From Aphis gossypii (Eukaryota; Arthropoda; Insecta; Hemiptera; Aphididae): a stretch of DNA of 64,000 nucleotides. Shown piece after piece: positions 37,761 through 50,778 of the stretch (position 1 is its first letter; the number at the start of each line of letters is the position of its first letter). Made by a program: the position numbers and the translations under genes. The stretch spans positions 2,604,001 to 2,668,000 of the forward strand of contig NC_065530.1 of assembly GCF_020184175.1 (NCBI RefSeq). Reading direction: 5' to 3'. A model generated the notes under the pieces. That model saw nothing but the letters and a program-made list of their open reading frames with translations, ran no database searches and had not been told where the DNA came from.

Positions 37761-40700
37761 AATATTACAAATACGATTCCTGTTTCCGCCAAAATTTATT
37801 TTTGTAAAAAAAACATTATAATAAAAATAACAATAACGCTTTTTTTAAAGACAAATAATAAAATAAAACTATAGTTTTGAAAAAAAATCTCATACACGAT
37901 CCATACGATTTATGTTATAAAAGTTTAATAGTTGAATCTAACCCGGAATAATTTTTCTATATCTGACAAATATCTAGATGTCTGCGATTCAGTTTGTACT
38001 TCCGTTATCGCTAGAGTGCACTGCTGTAAAGTCTTCGTGATTATTTAAATTTTGTAAAATACTATTCCATTTTACTTTGCCTAAAAATTAAAATTATTAG
38101 TTAATAAACTTTTTTTGTTTTATATTTTTAATTAGTTATCTAACCTAATTTTTTAAAAAAATAAATAAGGACCGTAATAATGCATTTATATAATTATATT
38201 AGTATGCGACACTATATTTATAACAGCAACTAATAAAAATAATCGATAACGATTTTACCTCTTTTTGGAGTTTGGATTTATACAAGACTGATCATCATAC
38301 TTACACAAAAGCACTCGATTAATACACTTTAACATAGTGTTACATTTTTTATTTTATAATTTGTTACCTACTTTTACATTATTTAATTAATAATGATAAA
38401 TTATTATTTGACTTGGTCACCTATCTGACTTATAATTGGCTATCAATGAAAGCTTTATTGAAGTTGAGGCAAATGCTTTCGAAGTCTCGATAATAATATA
38501 AATAATAATTCATGAATATTGTTTTTGTCACGGTTTTGAAGCTGATTATTTAATCTGGTCGAATTATGCTGATGTTAATATATGCATTATAATAATTAAT
38601 AATACAGTACCTACCAACATGTATGCATGTAAAATAAAATCAGTCTTGAATTCATTCGTGGGCTTATTTTTAATTTCATTACAATAGTCAATAACTGTAA
38701 AATAGTCGCCATCAATCCGTATCTAATAACTATATTGTAAAGATTGAATATTTTCATTTATGTAGTTTAACAATAATATATTCAATTAAAAAACTATATA
38801 CATTAAATATAAAATTATTCTAACTATTAAAATATTATAATATACATTGCAAGTCCTAATTTGTTGCCTATATGTGAATAATTCAGGCGTTTTCGTTTGC
38901 CTTAAGCTCGACACACTATGAGTCATATTTTAGCGTTTCGTTTTCCCCATATTGGATTACAACAATTCAAATATATCTGTAGAAGTGGACGCCAGATGGA
39001 GCCACCTTTACTAAGCACTTAATACACATGTAGATCTCAAGTTTTGTATTTTTTTACTATAAATAAGAATAAGGACATTTTACAATTTATAAGTGGATGT
39101 TTAGGTCGTTTTTAAATCATAAAATCATAAAATATATGTATAGAACAACTCGAGTGTTTCTTTTTTATTTATCAGCTTCCATATAATTTTAAATGAACAT
39201 AGTTCTAATGCACCTCGCAGGTAATATTTTACAGGGTACCTGTTGTGCCATTTATACTGTCCGCATACATAATTAATTTAAGTATGCTGTTAAATAATAA
39301 TAATAAAAAAAATTATCAGCAAGTATTTTATATATGCACTGCAGCACGTTGACTACATGTTCAAAAAAATTATTCTGCTTTAGCTGTATTGACTATTAAA
39401 TCATAAATACATGGGCTGCTATACTATAATGAAAACTGTAAAATATCAGTACGAAACATCACACAATCATAAAAAATACTACGGAAATCGGAAATGTCTT
39501 CAACATGGCCCTAGTATTATAAATTATAAAACGAAACGGTAACACTCTCTGAACTATGAATAAACATAAGATAGGTTTCACTAAACGTTTACCGATAAGA
39601 CATGTTTTATTCTGTACAACACGCGTGTTTGATCCTATTCGTAGAAGCCGATGAGATGCATTATAATAAAACGGTATTTTTTAAACTTTCCATTACGGTA
39701 CGATTATATTTTAAATTATATTATATACTTTTTTTTTCAAAGAAATAACCATCAGCGGCATGCAGGCCATAAGGAGTTAGTAACATTATTTCATTATAAT
39801 AGTATATTATTACTGTATTATATGTATATTGTATATATAATATTATATTTTAAATTTTAGATTGTGAGCGGAGCAATGAATATATTGATTTTTTAAAATG
39901 ATGTGTTTTTTCTGTCTACCACCACTTTCAAGTTACTAAAAATAATGCTTCGATTTTTTATTTCAGAGGCGGTTTTTACTTTTTTAGTAATGAAATGGAT
40001 TTAGAAAATCCTTTTTGTAATCAAAGGTAAAAAATGTTTAAAAATCAGTGTGTATATAATAAAGTAAATCTACTTATTATCAAATTAAAACGTAAGCGTT
40101 TATTTAACTTTAAAATTTACATTGTATAAATTTATTGTAAAAGTATAATATTAATACTAACAATACAAAATTTTTCTGCTGAACGTAAATTTGATATAAA
40201 ACATTTGTAAGATAGAGATAACACATTTGGATCCACATCCCACATTCTCTTAATAATATTGTTGATAAAAATAATGAATTCATAAAAACTTATTACAATA
40301 TTATGTATTAGAAAATCACCAGCTAAGACATTTTTTGACCTATATAAAACCTAGACTCTAGTGCCCTAGGTTCTAGGTTAACCTAATAAATTATAAATAT
40401 TGATTATTGTATAAAAATAACTGAACTTATACAAGTACATTACAATACTTGGACCTATCATCTCCAAAAAAAAATATTAATAGATTGATAATTATTTATT
40501 ATCAATCATACATTATAAAAATATAATATGAATAAAAATGAAATCATAAAATTATTTATTTTTTTGAAAATTTTCAAAATTATAGAAAATATTTAAATAT
40601 TTTATTAACACAAACATATTTCACAAGACAAATATTTATAAGAACAAAATCGCATTTTATTATATGACATACAGTATTAAAATATTATACATTTTGAATC

Positions 40701-43700
40701 GTTTAATATTACGATACAGTTTTTATTTCAGTGGCTTGGTTCACTGTTCGTTTATTTACTTGTGAGTCACTATGTTCGGCTCAAACTATATAAATTTGTT
40801 TAAAAATATAATACATTATATTAAAATAATACGAACTTGTACCCGTGTACCACGTTGCACATGTTACGATAAAAAGTTTACTAAGTAATAATAATAATTT
40901 ATTATTACTCACGAGACTACGATGAAAAAGACCTTAAGCTGTTTATGATTTTTTTTTTTGTTTACAGATGTATATTTATAATTATATAAAGTTTAATATG
41001 CATTACATATATCACACTCCATAGAATAAAAATCAATAATCAGAATAAATTGCAGTATCATGTTATAACTTTTTAAGATTAGCAGTTGCTATGCATAACA
41101 CTGAAACAATTAATTAAGATATTAATAATATCATCTTTATTTACCAAATGAATAAATTATTTATAGCAATTGAAAAATACAAATTATAAATAGGTACATG
41201 AAATGAATATGGATAAATAGAAATACTGGAAACTACACCTTGTAATATATAATATCTCCTCTGATAAATAATTAATATTTTTTACTGAAAATTACATATA
41301 TTATTCGTTATCATTATTTGTCATTTTTCACTAAAACTTGACTAATGACTGTAGTCATAAGTTGTATAGTTATTACATTTTTAAAATCGGTAAGTATATT
41401 TGATGATCGAGAAGATAATATATTGTTTGCGATTTCAATAGTTAAATATTAAATATTGGATTTGTCCAAACTGACGAGTATAAAATATGTTTAGGATTTA
41501 GTTGAGTTATTTTAGAAATACTAATATATAGTGTTAAATTTATTATGTATCTAATACAATATTAGAACTTTTTGTTTGTGAGGCTTTTACTTTTTAAGTT
41601 TTTATAGTTCTTTTGAAGATTATATATCCTTGATAGTTGACTATATGTGGTCATTTTTGCACGAATACAAATGAATACCTAGAAGTTTTGATTTTTTTTC
41701 CTCACACAATTATTCTACTGTGATATTCTACATACCTAATATAGAAACTTAGCAAATTACGATCAACAACTTGTTTATATTATATATTATGTTATTCTGT
41801 ATTGTGTTATTATATTATCATTTATGACACTAATATTTTATTGTGTTTTAAATTTTTAATAAGCCAAATTTGTAAAATACCGGTAATATTGACTTCGCGA
41901 CTGTGGTGTAGTGAAATAGCCTACTCATAACGCCGTGTGGACAAAATTGTGTTATTGTGAAATACTCCAATAAGTAATATGGAATTAAGTTGTTTGTTTT
42001 TTTTTTCATAGTTATACACAAGTGGTTAAAGGAACATTTTTATAATTTTATTTTAAAATTTAAAATTTATACGATTTAATGTTTTTTTTTCCTTAAACAC
42101 TTTGTTATACATCGACGATGATATGACATTTGTATAATAATTAATATTTAATATTACAATATTATTACCATTAGAATTTCTTTTATGGATAAAGTGCTAT
42201 TTAAGTGAACAAAATATATTGTTTTTCATACCACATATTTATAATACTTAATATATTAAAATAAAAGCTAATAATAATAATAATAATTACACAATATAAT
42301 ATTTTTTTCAAACGATTACGATGAAGAGTATTGTTGAAAATTTACAGTTATTAATTACCAATAATAATTAGTTATATGTTTATTTATTTTATTCGATATC
42401 AAAATGATAACTTGTTGACTTAAGTCCACTAAGTCCAGTGAAAGATCAAGGGTTATTTTTTTTTCTAATGTTGTTATTTATGTATACTGTAAAATTTTAA
42501 ATACATAAACTAAACAGAATTTTTAAAACAACGAAAGTAATTAAGAAAACGATTACTATTTAGGTATTTAAATAACATGATGCATGGTTTTAATTTTCAT
42601 TACTTTGAATTATACCGAGTGAATTTTTTTTAAAGAAGGTAAAAACATATTGGCCACATTACTGAACACTAAATTATGCATCTGAGTTTCTACGAACTCA
42701 CAGCAGCTTACAGCTGTTGTACAAGTGTACACGACTTACAGCAGCCCATTTTTATGGTCACTCTAAGGACCATAAATCTAAGGACAATTATTTAAAACAT
42801 AATATCCAGAACTATTTTCATATTTATAAATATTGTATACCTAGACATAATGCGTAACAATAAGTCTGTAATTTACGTTTTACTATATAAGTTCAACCTA
42901 CGCTAAAAACGATTGCTGTAGTTCAATAATTGTTATTATTATCATAAATTAGTCTCAAAATTGACTTAAATTATTGTGGGCTTCTTTTATCTGATTTTCA
43001 GTTTCCGTTTAACCATGTGGCATATTCATACATAAACCTATACCATATATGACGATATGAGTAATAATTGATTTTTCAGTGCGTATAGTGTATACTATAA
43101 CAGTTGATTGGACAATTATGTTACTGTTCCCGAATAAACTCATGGTCAATAAAGATATACAGTCTTCATATGAGTACAATAATTGTAAACGATGACCGAG
43201 TGATTCATTAAATACTGCACCTCCATTTCAATTTCATTGATTCAAATTCTGATTTAAATTTTTAAATATCTTATAGACATTATTTCCAAATTATAATTAT
43301 TCGAATAAATTATTTTTTTCTTTTTGCGCAGTAGGTACGAAAAACATCAACAATTTTAAAATACAAGTACCGTTTTTATGCATACGTTGAATGAATAAGG
43401 ATGGCGGGCTTATTAGCACGTTTATAAGCAAATTAGCGATCAAACTTCATTGCCTGGTACTATATAAATTTTGTAATATTATATTCAATATTTTATAATT
43501 TTGTTTTTATAGGCTATCAATAGTGTGGACGTAGTACAAATTTGAAAACACGTTTAGTTTGTGGTGATAAAAGTATAAACCCTCTGGACTCGGAGAGCAT
43601 GATTTAACGTTTAAAAGAAAAAAACAATAGAAGTGGTGGCTTGGGATATTTGATTCATGTAAAATGTTGTCATGTGGATTCAGAATCTGCGATATCTGTG

Positions 43701-43805
43701 GATATTCAGTGCTTTCTCAAAATACTACACTTTCGTGGACTGTTAAGTCTAGAAACTTACTCGATAAACCTGGATTTATTTTGATTGGATTTAAAATATC
43801 AAAAT
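37761..43805. other. AT-rich intergenic DNA, repeat fragments only
   Basis: I see no credible gene. The open frames are low-complexity. A segment at about 39860-40060 (including GTGAGCGGAGCAATGAAT and GAAATGGATTTAGAAAATCC) resembles a dispersed repeat that I recall from aphid sequence. A tRNA-like or SINE-like patch lies near 41895-41942. The rest shows nothing recognisable. Confidence 0.5.
39860..40060 (+). repeat. Fragment of a dispersed aphid-type repeat
   Basis: Recognised from memory of recurring aphid sequence (the GAGCGGAGCAATGAAT start and a GAAATGGATTTAGAAAATCC segment). No ends or coding capacity are visible here. Confidence 0.35.
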
Positions 43806-45280
43806 TTATCAAATAAATTTTATCACAGATATTCATCGCCGAATATAACATTTGTAAAAATAATATTCTTTTTCTTCTTCGACTCTTATACTTTGGGGAA
43901 ATAATATGCAAAAATGTTATTTTTTAATAGGTTAGATAACCGTCCGCTAACACGAATATGTATAGAAAACTCATTAGTAACAGTATTAATTTTATAATGA
44001 AATAACCATTTCTACTGATTTTTAATAGGGTAGACATCCGCTAACACGTATTTGTATAGAAAACCCATCTGTCGCCATAATCAAGCTAAATGACCCGTTT
44101 ATTATTTAAGAAATAATAACCCTATAATCTATATCTAATTATTTTGATCTATATTAACTGCTTCAATGTGTAACTATTGATACAAATGACAGACATATTA
44201 GCACTGAAATGTCATTAGGAACTGTCGCCAACTATAATTGTGTACATTGATAAAAATTGCATACATATTAGCACTGGAATGTCATTAAAACCTCTTTAGA
44301 ACTATTAAAAAATTAAATATCAGTTTGCTTGCATTGGCCAGAGTTTTTTCAAGTGTCTTTTTTGAATTTTTCGTTTATTCTCAGTGTTTTAAAAAATTAC
44401 TTCTTTGAAACATGGCTGATTCAACAGCGATTAAGAAGTTAACATATATTCCACCAATACCACCTGTAGAACTCATCGTTTCAACAATCACACCATCGTG
44501 GTGTGTAAATACTGCACCAGATTTTTTACAACGTATATTTGCGCTAATAGGAAATATACTTTAGTTCATATTGGACTAACCTCAAAAATTAAGAAAACCT
44601 TAATTCTTAAGACCCCCATTTGCAAATTATTAAATATGATGTATCAATGAGAAAATATGTTTGTTATTCAGTTCAAACATCAGGATAGATGTAGGGTTTT
44701 ACTAAATTGCTAAATCTAAATTCTAAATATTTAAATTGTGTTAAATAAGAGCAATTTAGTAGAACAAACTGATCTAATTTTTTAATGGTTCTAAAAAGTT
44801 TTAATGACATTCCAGTATGTTTCCTATTTATACCTTTAGATATAATTATGGTTGGCGACAGATCCTAATGACATTCCAGTGCTAATATGTCGTCCATTTG
44901 TATCAATAGATAAATATCAACGCCGTTAATACTAATCTTAATAGCATACAGGGTTATTATTTCTTAAATAATAAATGGGTCATTTAGTATGATTATAGCG
45001 ACAAATGGATTTTCTATATACATTCGTGTTAGCGGATGTCTCTACCCTATTAAGAATCAATAGAAATGGTTATTTCACTATAAAATTAATATTGTTACTA
45101 ATGAGTTTTCTATACATATTCGTGTTAGCGGATGTCTACTCTATTAAAAAATTACATTTTTGCATATTATTTCCTCAAAGTATAAGAGTCGAAGAAGAAA
45201 CAGCATATTATTTTTACATATTATGTTCTATTTAGTGGCGAATATTTGCGATAACATTTGTGAAAATATTTATTTGATAA
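43806..45280. repeat. Long imperfect palindrome (two ~520-bp inverted arms, 431-bp loop)
   Basis: The left arm 43806-44330 is matched in reverse complement by the right arm 44762-45280. Blocks such as CCGCTAACACGAATATGTAT, TTCTTCTTCGACTCTTATA, ATTATTTAAGAAATAATAACCCT and TGGAATGTCATTA pair in order along the full length, by eye about 85% identical with small gaps. Each arm itself contains direct duplications. The loop carries one small ORF. It may be a fold-back or long-TIR DNA element without its transposase, or a locus that yields hairpin RNA. No clear target duplication was found. Confidence 0.88.
44412..44564 (+). CDS. Small intact ORF in the palindrome loop (50 aa, unknown)
   Basis: ATG to TAG, 50 residues, starting MADSTAIKKLTYIPPIPP and ending RIFALIGNIL. 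It is the only ORF with ordinary codon variety in the element and lies wholly between the arms. A T-rich leader precedes it. I do not recognise it; it could be the residue of a lost transposase, a captured gene fragment, or chance. There are no membrane or signal features beyond a hydrophobic C-terminal end. Confidence 0.25.
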   Translation: MADSTAIKKLTYIPPIPPVELIVSTITPSWCVNTAPDFLQRIFALIGNIL

Positions 45281-45300
45281 TATTTATGTTAAAATTTGTA

Positions 45301-45315
45301 TTAGGTTAGGTTAGG
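45301..45315 (+). repeat. Three tandem TTAGG units (insect telomere motif)
   Basis: Exactly three TTAGG units, then TTATAACCTAA, so the last unit forms a small palindrome. It lies 20 bp outside the right arm of the long inverted repeat. TTAGG is the usual insect telomere repeat; three units can also arise by chance in AT-rich DNA. Confidence 0.6.
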
Positions 45316-45462
45316 TTATAACCTAAGGTAGTAGATTGCACAGAAATGCCATCAAGTCCTATAGAAATATTTAATATAATATTGTCACGAATCGCAAGTT
45401 CAACAGCATTAATTATATACTATATGTCTTTATATTATAATATATCTAAGATACAAACAATG

Positions 45463-45700
45463 CAAACATGTTTGTTTTGCGCAGTTATATATCGCGACGT
45501 ATCAGAAAATACGCACAACATGCTCCGTTGCAGTATTGCATAATGTTAGTGCAGCTGCAGAAGAGCGTTGCACTTTTGTTTGCGAAACGGAAATAATAGA
45601 ATGCATTTATACACAAAACACGTTTTTCTGCGACAAAGATGAATTTCACCATTCCCCCTGTACCAAAACAAAAATCATAAAATTTCGCGTTTTATTGAGA
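45463..45700 (+). pseudogene. Possible Harbinger-type transposase scrap
   Basis: A frame running from about 45475 reads through a TTCSVAVLHNV-like block followed by an acidic/Cys-containing tail. The block resembles the ACAVLHN segment near the C-terminus of PIF/Harbinger (HARBI1-like) transposases. No upstream catalytic DDE part is visible, so this is at best a fragment. An overlapping 65-codon frame (45346-45543) has no recognisable content. Confidence 0.25.
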
Positions 45701-46199
45701 TAAAAGTGTGCGTATCATATTATACTCAAATATGTATTATTATCTCATTTGGTTCATGTTTAACACATTGTTTTTTTTTTAATTTTTCACCTATGTTTTC
45801 AGCTATATTACTGATATATTTTTATCACGAATAAGCTGTGAATAACTTTGAATTGGGTTTTTAATTGTTTTTGTAAAGTCGTACCTAGACATATAATCAA
45901 GGTTGGTATACCTATTTACGGGAAAGAATAATGATATGTATGATCTACTACTATACAGAGTACCTAATTAACTTTTATTATTTAGATTATATTACATTAC
46001 AATCAAACAAAAAAATGAATTTAACTTATTGTACATATTTTATGGTTACCTATTAGCTAAAACTATAGTCGTTTACATTTATCTGTTATTTCTGTTTAAC
46101 TGTGTATTTACGTATGATAAAGTTTCATGTGCGGCTATATCTCGTTTTTTCGACCGGTCCGGTTGTTACCGCGATGGGAGTCACGCCCGCGAACCGGCT

Positions 46200-46207
46200 T
46201 ATAAAAA
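46200..46207 (+). promoter_or_regulatory. TATA box of a second gene
   Basis: TATAAAAA is embedded in a GC-rich, CpG-rich stretch (46140-46440) that contrasts strongly with its surroundings. A start about 30 bp downstream (near 46230) falls close to CCCAGTC, which is initiator-like. Confidence 0.5.
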
Positions 46208-46229
46208 CTGTATCGCTAAAACGTCGTCG

Positions 46230-46674
46230 TCGTCGCCCAGTCTTTGTCTCATTGTCATCCGTCACGCCGCCACCTCTACCGCCGTCGCCGCCGCCTACCA
46301 CTGACACTACCACTACCACTACCACTATTACCACTAACCGTGTTCGTGCGTGCGTCTTCGTGTGTGTGTGTGCGCGACACTGCGCGTGTATATTCTTGCA
46401 CACCGCGTGCGACCGCGTCAGTCGATCGTCCGAACGCGCGCATGTACGTTTATTTTAATAACGACAATAATATTTACTAAAATATTGTTGTTATACTTTA
46501 ATATAATATACTTCTACGACGTCGTGCCGTAAAACGCGTCGCGGTCCAACGGGATTTTTATTTACACGGTGAACTTCAAATTTACGGACAACATTATTTT
46601 GTCTCCCCGACCTCAAGTCACAGTCGGTCAAACTGCCTAAGCCTAGCCACGATCGTCACACCGACCGATTTGAG
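46230..46674 (+). other. Probable untranslated first exon of a second plus-strand gene
   Basis: A CpG-rich segment follows a TATA box, contains CCACTA simple repeats (about 46299-46337) and a TG/CG tract, and ends at a consensus donor GAG|GTAAGT (46674/46675). Frames inside it end in stops well before the donor, and there is no ATG between about 46445 and the donor, so it reads as a 5' UTR exon with upstream ORFs. The gene must continue to the right, with a long first intron. Its identity cannot be told from this window. Confidence 0.5.
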
Positions 46675-49600
46675 GTAAGTGCTTTGGTGTACCTATGTGT
46701 TATTCGCTGAAAATCTTATAGAATAATAATATATTAATATAATAATTGTGTTTGATATGCTGCGGTATGTTGCTTTTTATTCAAAACTTTTTTTAATCGG
46801 CATGCTGAAGCTGAATGCTAATATTATTAGAAATAAATCGTACCTACGCCGAATTGGAATTTTTATAAAGCACGATATTGTGTAAAGATTTTAACGATAA
46901 GTCAGCTTATAGTATTGTACAATTTTCATCAGTTTGATTTCATTTTAATAACACTTCTTTAATTTAGGACACAAATAATATTCTCCAAGATCAAAGTTTA
47001 ACTATAGTTTCCACAATTTTTTAAGACAATTATTTTATAAGTTATAAAAATGTGTTAAAGAATTCTTGACATGATATGATAATTGATAATGGATAAATAA
47101 AAATACTTGTAATTTAAAAATAATGAAGTTATTAAATATTTCAAATCTTAAATTTTCAAATTCATTATGATTACTGATTGTATGTTAAATCAAAATATAT
47201 TTAGTTATACACTCCTGAAATTTCTTATGTTTGCAGAAAATTTAAATAATACTTTAAACTATTATAGTTAATATTATCATTATTATTTTTATTTTTTTAT
47301 TTTAACTAATTTATGTTATCTTGTTTTGTTCTTAAATTAAAATGAAAAGTATAATATGTGTTAGTGTTAATGAACTATAAATTATATATTTTATATACAT
47401 ATTTTAGTATATTATAATATTACCTATCTCAACTGCGTATTTTGGATGATTTTTCGAAAAATATCCAAAATATATACGTAAAAATATACATCGTACGCGT
47501 GTTTATGTATTATACTATAGTATAATAACACTATAACATGTTGGGCATGGCAATATGTTTTTATGTAACTCGTTAAGTAGATACTTAGCCGTTTAGTTAG
47601 TATAATATGTTGATTGTAATTAATTTTATTAAATTATTATTAACGTTTTTCGGAAGTTACAAACTGCATCGGCATTATGCTTTTACTATAGTAATGTACT
47701 TTACTATTGGTTCGACATTTTTTCTGGGACTTTGTATTTTAACTGTTGAAATTTACATACAAAAATATTTCGTTCTTCACCACCGGCGTTCGTAACAGTT
47801 TTTACGAGTCTTTCATTTATCTTTAACCATTTTTATCTTCCATCAAATTACCGATACTACTAAATTTTTGTATTTATTAGCGTTCAATTTATATTTTCAT
47901 ACAGTTTTTGTATAGGTACAATATTCATTAAGCAGGATGATTATTTTTAACGTTTATGATCTTGGTTTTTTTTTTTTGGTTAAAAAAAATGATTATATAC
48001 TTATTTAACTATTAAATAATTATATTGTTGCATTAGTTTTATCAAAAAAAAAAAAAAAAAAACCGTAAGAAATAAGATATTTTTATATTGGCAGTTTTTA
48101 AGTTTTTAATTATTTCAATGATAACCAGTAATTATAATTTCATAACTTATAACAAAATATTTTCTATTAATTTTAAAACATTAAATATTGAAAGAAATTG
48201 TTTTTTCATATAAACTTAGGTATATACCTAATTAAATATCAATCATGCGTTTGAAATTAGAGTTCTAAAATCTAAGTTAACAACAACTGATAACTAAAAC
48301 TATTTACTATTTAGTTCGCTTCATTAATTTTAAATTTTAGTGATGTTATTTATATAAATTATACTTTCAATGTTCGATATGTTATGTAAATCAATAACAC
48401 TTTCTCAACAGTTTTATCAGTATCAATCTATTTTGTTGTCACAAAAATAAAAAAATATAAAATATTGTCATTAAAAGTTATATAATTATAATTTTGAGAA
48501 ATTTTTAATATTAACGTATGTTTATTATAATATATATATATAAATTCGTAAATCATCATCAGACAAGTTTTTTTCTACCAGATCAAGGAAAAACTGTTTT
48601 TTGAACGGGACTTATAAACGCGTTCTAAAGCAATAACTGTCGTAATTACTTTTAATTATTATTTGACGTGCACTTCGCTACAGATGATATTGGCCGCTCT
48701 AAGACTCGGCCAAATGGGTCGAAACGAACTCGCAGGTCATAATAATAATAATAATATAATACAAAAAGTGTAATTGGACTAACCCCAAAATACGTTATGG
48801 TACCGCATTAAAGTATAAGACACGAACGCTGGTTATATCATACGTCCGTGTGTGGCTTTTTCGATACAAAAAATGATTTATTATAACTTAATGATTAAGA
48901 TTCACGACGATCGATTAGATTTATATATACTTTATAAATTATAGTAAGACTGTTATGTAATATAAGTGACTTTTAGGAAACGTTGATTTATATTAATAAG
49001 GACGGCAAAATCGCGTGATTATCTTCTTACTGTTATAATTTTCAATGACAAAAACAATATACAATTGAACGATTTTTTAAATTCTGTAATTTTGAGGTTT
49101 TTTCTACAAATATGTCAAAATTATAGTACGCAATAGTATACAAATATTATTATTATTATGCTTTTCAGTCTTATTCTATCGAAAGATGTCTGTTATGATT
49201 TTTTAGTCATCATTCCTTTTAGCCAAGTCTCCAATATTGAATTTTAATGATCTCTCTTTTTACAGCACAAATACAATTTTTGACTTACAATAATGATATA
49301 CAATGCGTGTAAGTTGAATTCTGTAGGTATTTTTTTATCATCGTACAGTGTTTATGACAACAGATGATTCACGTGTATTTGACGAATAAATAACGAATAC
49401 TTAATAATACAAACAATTTGTATCGATATTATAATATTATCTTTTAAATATTTTAAGTCATCGATTTTGTAGAAATTATTAATTTGTCGTTTTGGAGATT
49501 ATCTTTAATTTAATTTTGAAAATATTTTTTTATTTTACTTTGTTTGAAATCGTAATGAACATTTTAAAAGTTTAGATCGTTTTGTTGAAAATATTTATGT

Positions 49601-50505
49601 ACCTATCAATATTCAACATATGAAGTACTTTTGTACACTATAATTCGTTTAACTAAATCGATATAAGATAAAACTTATAATCAATCAACTAAAAGTTCGA
49701 TATTCAATTACTATAAATCGGGTATAAGAAATTAAAAATGTATACCTAATATTTTCATTTTAAAAATAATAAATAATATAATATTTATTTTAGGTGATAT
49801 AAAAACAATATTTTTAAACCTTAAGGTATAATTTAGTGTATATTTAATAATAAAAAAATTACTATTTACATGCATTATGATGATATACTAAAATAACTGA
49901 CAAATTTTATTGACTAACTCGTAAGTAATAACTATTTTATTTTTAAAGTTTAAATAAGTCAGGTTGTCAGTCCTTTTTGTTACATAGTGTATGTAAACTA
50001 TACAAACGCATTTTTCCAGAACTATCGTTATGAAATATATGTAGAATGTAGATATAATATTGTATGCGGTACAAACTTCCGTCTCCTCCGCCATACACGT
50101 ACAAACTATTATTATACAGCTGTGGTGTCTGTAGTTTTTTTTTTTTTTTATGGAAATTAGTAATTTATGTACCGAACCAGTAGGTAGACTACTCGTAGAT
50201 GAATACACATGAATGTCAATATTCTCATCGGAAAAATTCCAGTTAAAAGATTTATGCATGATAGGTAGGTACAATGTACATTACAGTATAACAATAACAA
50301 TACAACGTGCGCGGTCAATGTGCTCTGGTGTTCGCATATAAACATTATTATTTACAACAGGAGCGTATCGTCATCGAGTGACCTATACAAATAAATTGTG
50401 GGTTTAATGTTATTATTATTAAAGCGATGATCTGTCAATATGTTGATAGAAAATTTATAGTATTGATATCATCTAGCGAGATATCATTCATTCATTGTGT
50501 AGTTT

Positions 50506-50778
50506 ATGGACGACGAAGTCGAAATTGAACTTTGTGGCAGTAATGAACACAATATTACTGTTGTGTATCATCATAAAACCGTTTTGATTAAATTACCTAT
50601 TTATATTTTGTATGGAAAACAATTTGTTCATTTTACCGGGAAGCTATATGCAAACATTGCAAACGCATCAGCAGTAAACATCTCGAGCGATTTATTTATA
50701 AACTTTGCCGTAACCGCGCATCATCATCATTACATTTCAGAGCGCGTGAAAAGTAGTAATAATAATATAATAGTATAA
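50506..50778 (+). CDS. Uncertain 90-aa ORF
   Basis: It starts MDDEVEIELCGSNEHN, with a mixed composition and a hydrophobic middle, and ends with low-complexity His and Asn runs. It is less TA-driven than neighbouring frames. No domain, promoter or splice context is visible. It could be an unannotated small protein or chance. Confidence 0.15.
   Translation: MDDEVEIELCGSNEHNITVVYHHKTVLIKLPIYILYGKQFVHFTGKLYANIANASAVNISSDLFINFAVTAHHHHYISERVKSSNNNIIV

Noticed and set aside
42690..42760. Clustered CAGC/GCTG and GTACAAGTGTAC palindromes
   Set aside because: Short, imperfect and without flanking duplication; not distinguishable from chance.
46102..46458. 118-codon frame with Thr/Pro/Ala runs
   Set aside because: It is made of CCACTA and GCC simple repeats in a CpG-rich leader, spans the TATA box and stops well before the donor; better read as 5' UTR.
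49888..50274. 128-codon minus-strand frame
   Set aside because: AT-driven composition rich in Ile/Tyr/Cys with a poly-Lys run from poly-T; no domain or promoter.
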